Of a stretch of 5,001 bases of DNA, positions 4,694 through 5,001 are shown one piece after another; the stretch's first letter is position 1; each line of letters begins with the position of its first letter. The position numbers and the translations under genes were made by a program. Source of the DNA: Candidatus Latescibacterota bacterium (lineage in GTDB: Bacteria; Latescibacterota; 4484-107; B68-G9); contig DTXA01000259.1 in the NCBI GenBank assembly GCA_012962735.1, positions 1 through 5,001 of the forward strand. Direction: 5' to 3'. Under the pieces are notes generated by a model. The model was not told where the DNA came from. It made no database searches and worked only from the letters and a program-made list of their open reading frames with translations.

Positions 4694-5001
4694 TTGGCGA
4701 GGATAGCAGGAGTAGACTTGCCCAGGGACAAGCGGGTGGAGATAGGGTTGACGTATATCTACGGCATCGGCCGTTCTCTGGCGCACAGGATTCTCGAGGC
4801 CACCGGGGTGAACCCCGACACCCGGGTCCGGGACCTGACCCCGGACGAGATCGTGCGCCTCCGACAGGAGATCGAGGGGAAGTACAAAGCGGAAGGAGCC
4901 CTGCGCAGCGAAGTGGCTATGAACATTAAGCGGCTGATGGACATAGGCTGTTACCGGGGTCTGCGGCACAGGCTCGGGCTTCCGGTGCGGGGGCAGCGCA
5001 C
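4694..5001 (+). CDS. rpsM: 30S ribosomal protein S13 (3' end beyond the window)
   Basis: S13 sits in the head of the 30S subunit, forms bridges to the 50S and touches the P-site tRNA. From the TTG start, 102 codons are present of about 120-125. The protein begins MARIAGVDLPRDKRVEIGLT (1-20), then YIYGIGRSLAHRILEATGV, VRDLTPDEIVRLRQEIEG, and the helix block VAMNIKRLMDIGCYRGLRHR, ending at LPVRGQR where the basic C-terminal tail begins. All family marks are present with no frameshift. TTG is preferred because the family starts exactly with MARIAG and a perfect Shine-Dalgarno precedes it. The rest of the gene, probably followed by rpsK, lies to the right. It differs clearly from the S13 fragment at the left edge. 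Confidence 0.97.
   Translation, partial: MARIAGVDLPRDKRVEIGLTYIYGIGRSLAHRILEATGVNPDTRVRDLTPDEIVRLRQEIEGKYKAEGALRSEVAMNIKRLMDIGCYRGLRHRLGLPVRGQR

Overview
The window is the distal part of a bacterial ribosomal-protein (spc-type) operon, read left to right on the + strand: the 3' end of rplR (L18), rpsE (S5), rpmD (L30), rplO (L15), secY, adk, map, infA (IF1), rpmJ (L36) and the 5' part of rpsM (S13), which runs off the right edge. This gene order occurs in many bacterial phyla. The host is clearly bacterial: it has IF1, a bacterial SecY, and a Shine-Dalgarno sequence before rpsM that fully matches the usual anti-SD. The sense strand is G-rich and purine-loaded, AGG (Arg) and ATA (Ile) codons are common, and two ribosomal genes start with TTG. 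High GC with these codons suggests a thermophile. The phylum cannot be fixed by eye; the protein sequences do not look like E. coli or Bacillus and may come from a poorly sampled lineage.

Layout. Bases 1 to about 75-90 do not belong with the rest. On the minus strand they encode the N-terminal part of a second, different S13, while from about base 75 the + strand encodes the last 24 residues of L18. The two signals overlap in a 16-base stretch that fits both proteins, which looks like a chimeric join at a microhomology. From base 75 onward the operon is intact and tightly packed. rpmD/rplO and map/infA overlap by a few bases. The gaps are short: 70 nt before rpsE, 84 before secY, 60 before adk, 44 before map, 48 before rpsM. 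No stretch over 300 bases lacks a gene.

Function. The ribosomal proteins and IF1 serve 30S/50S assembly and initiation. SecY is the membrane channel of the Sec translocon, adenylate kinase balances adenine nucleotides, and Map removes the initiator methionine from new proteins. Co-transcription ties protein synthesis, export and N-terminal processing together.

There is no sign of a new enzyme system, mobile element, CRISPR array or phage gene. The unexplained structure lies in the gaps. Two related stem-loops with the same 4-nt bulge sit just after the rplR and adk stop codons, the second also covering the map start. A nested hairpin precedes secY, and a CCCCAAA-type motif follows four stop codons.
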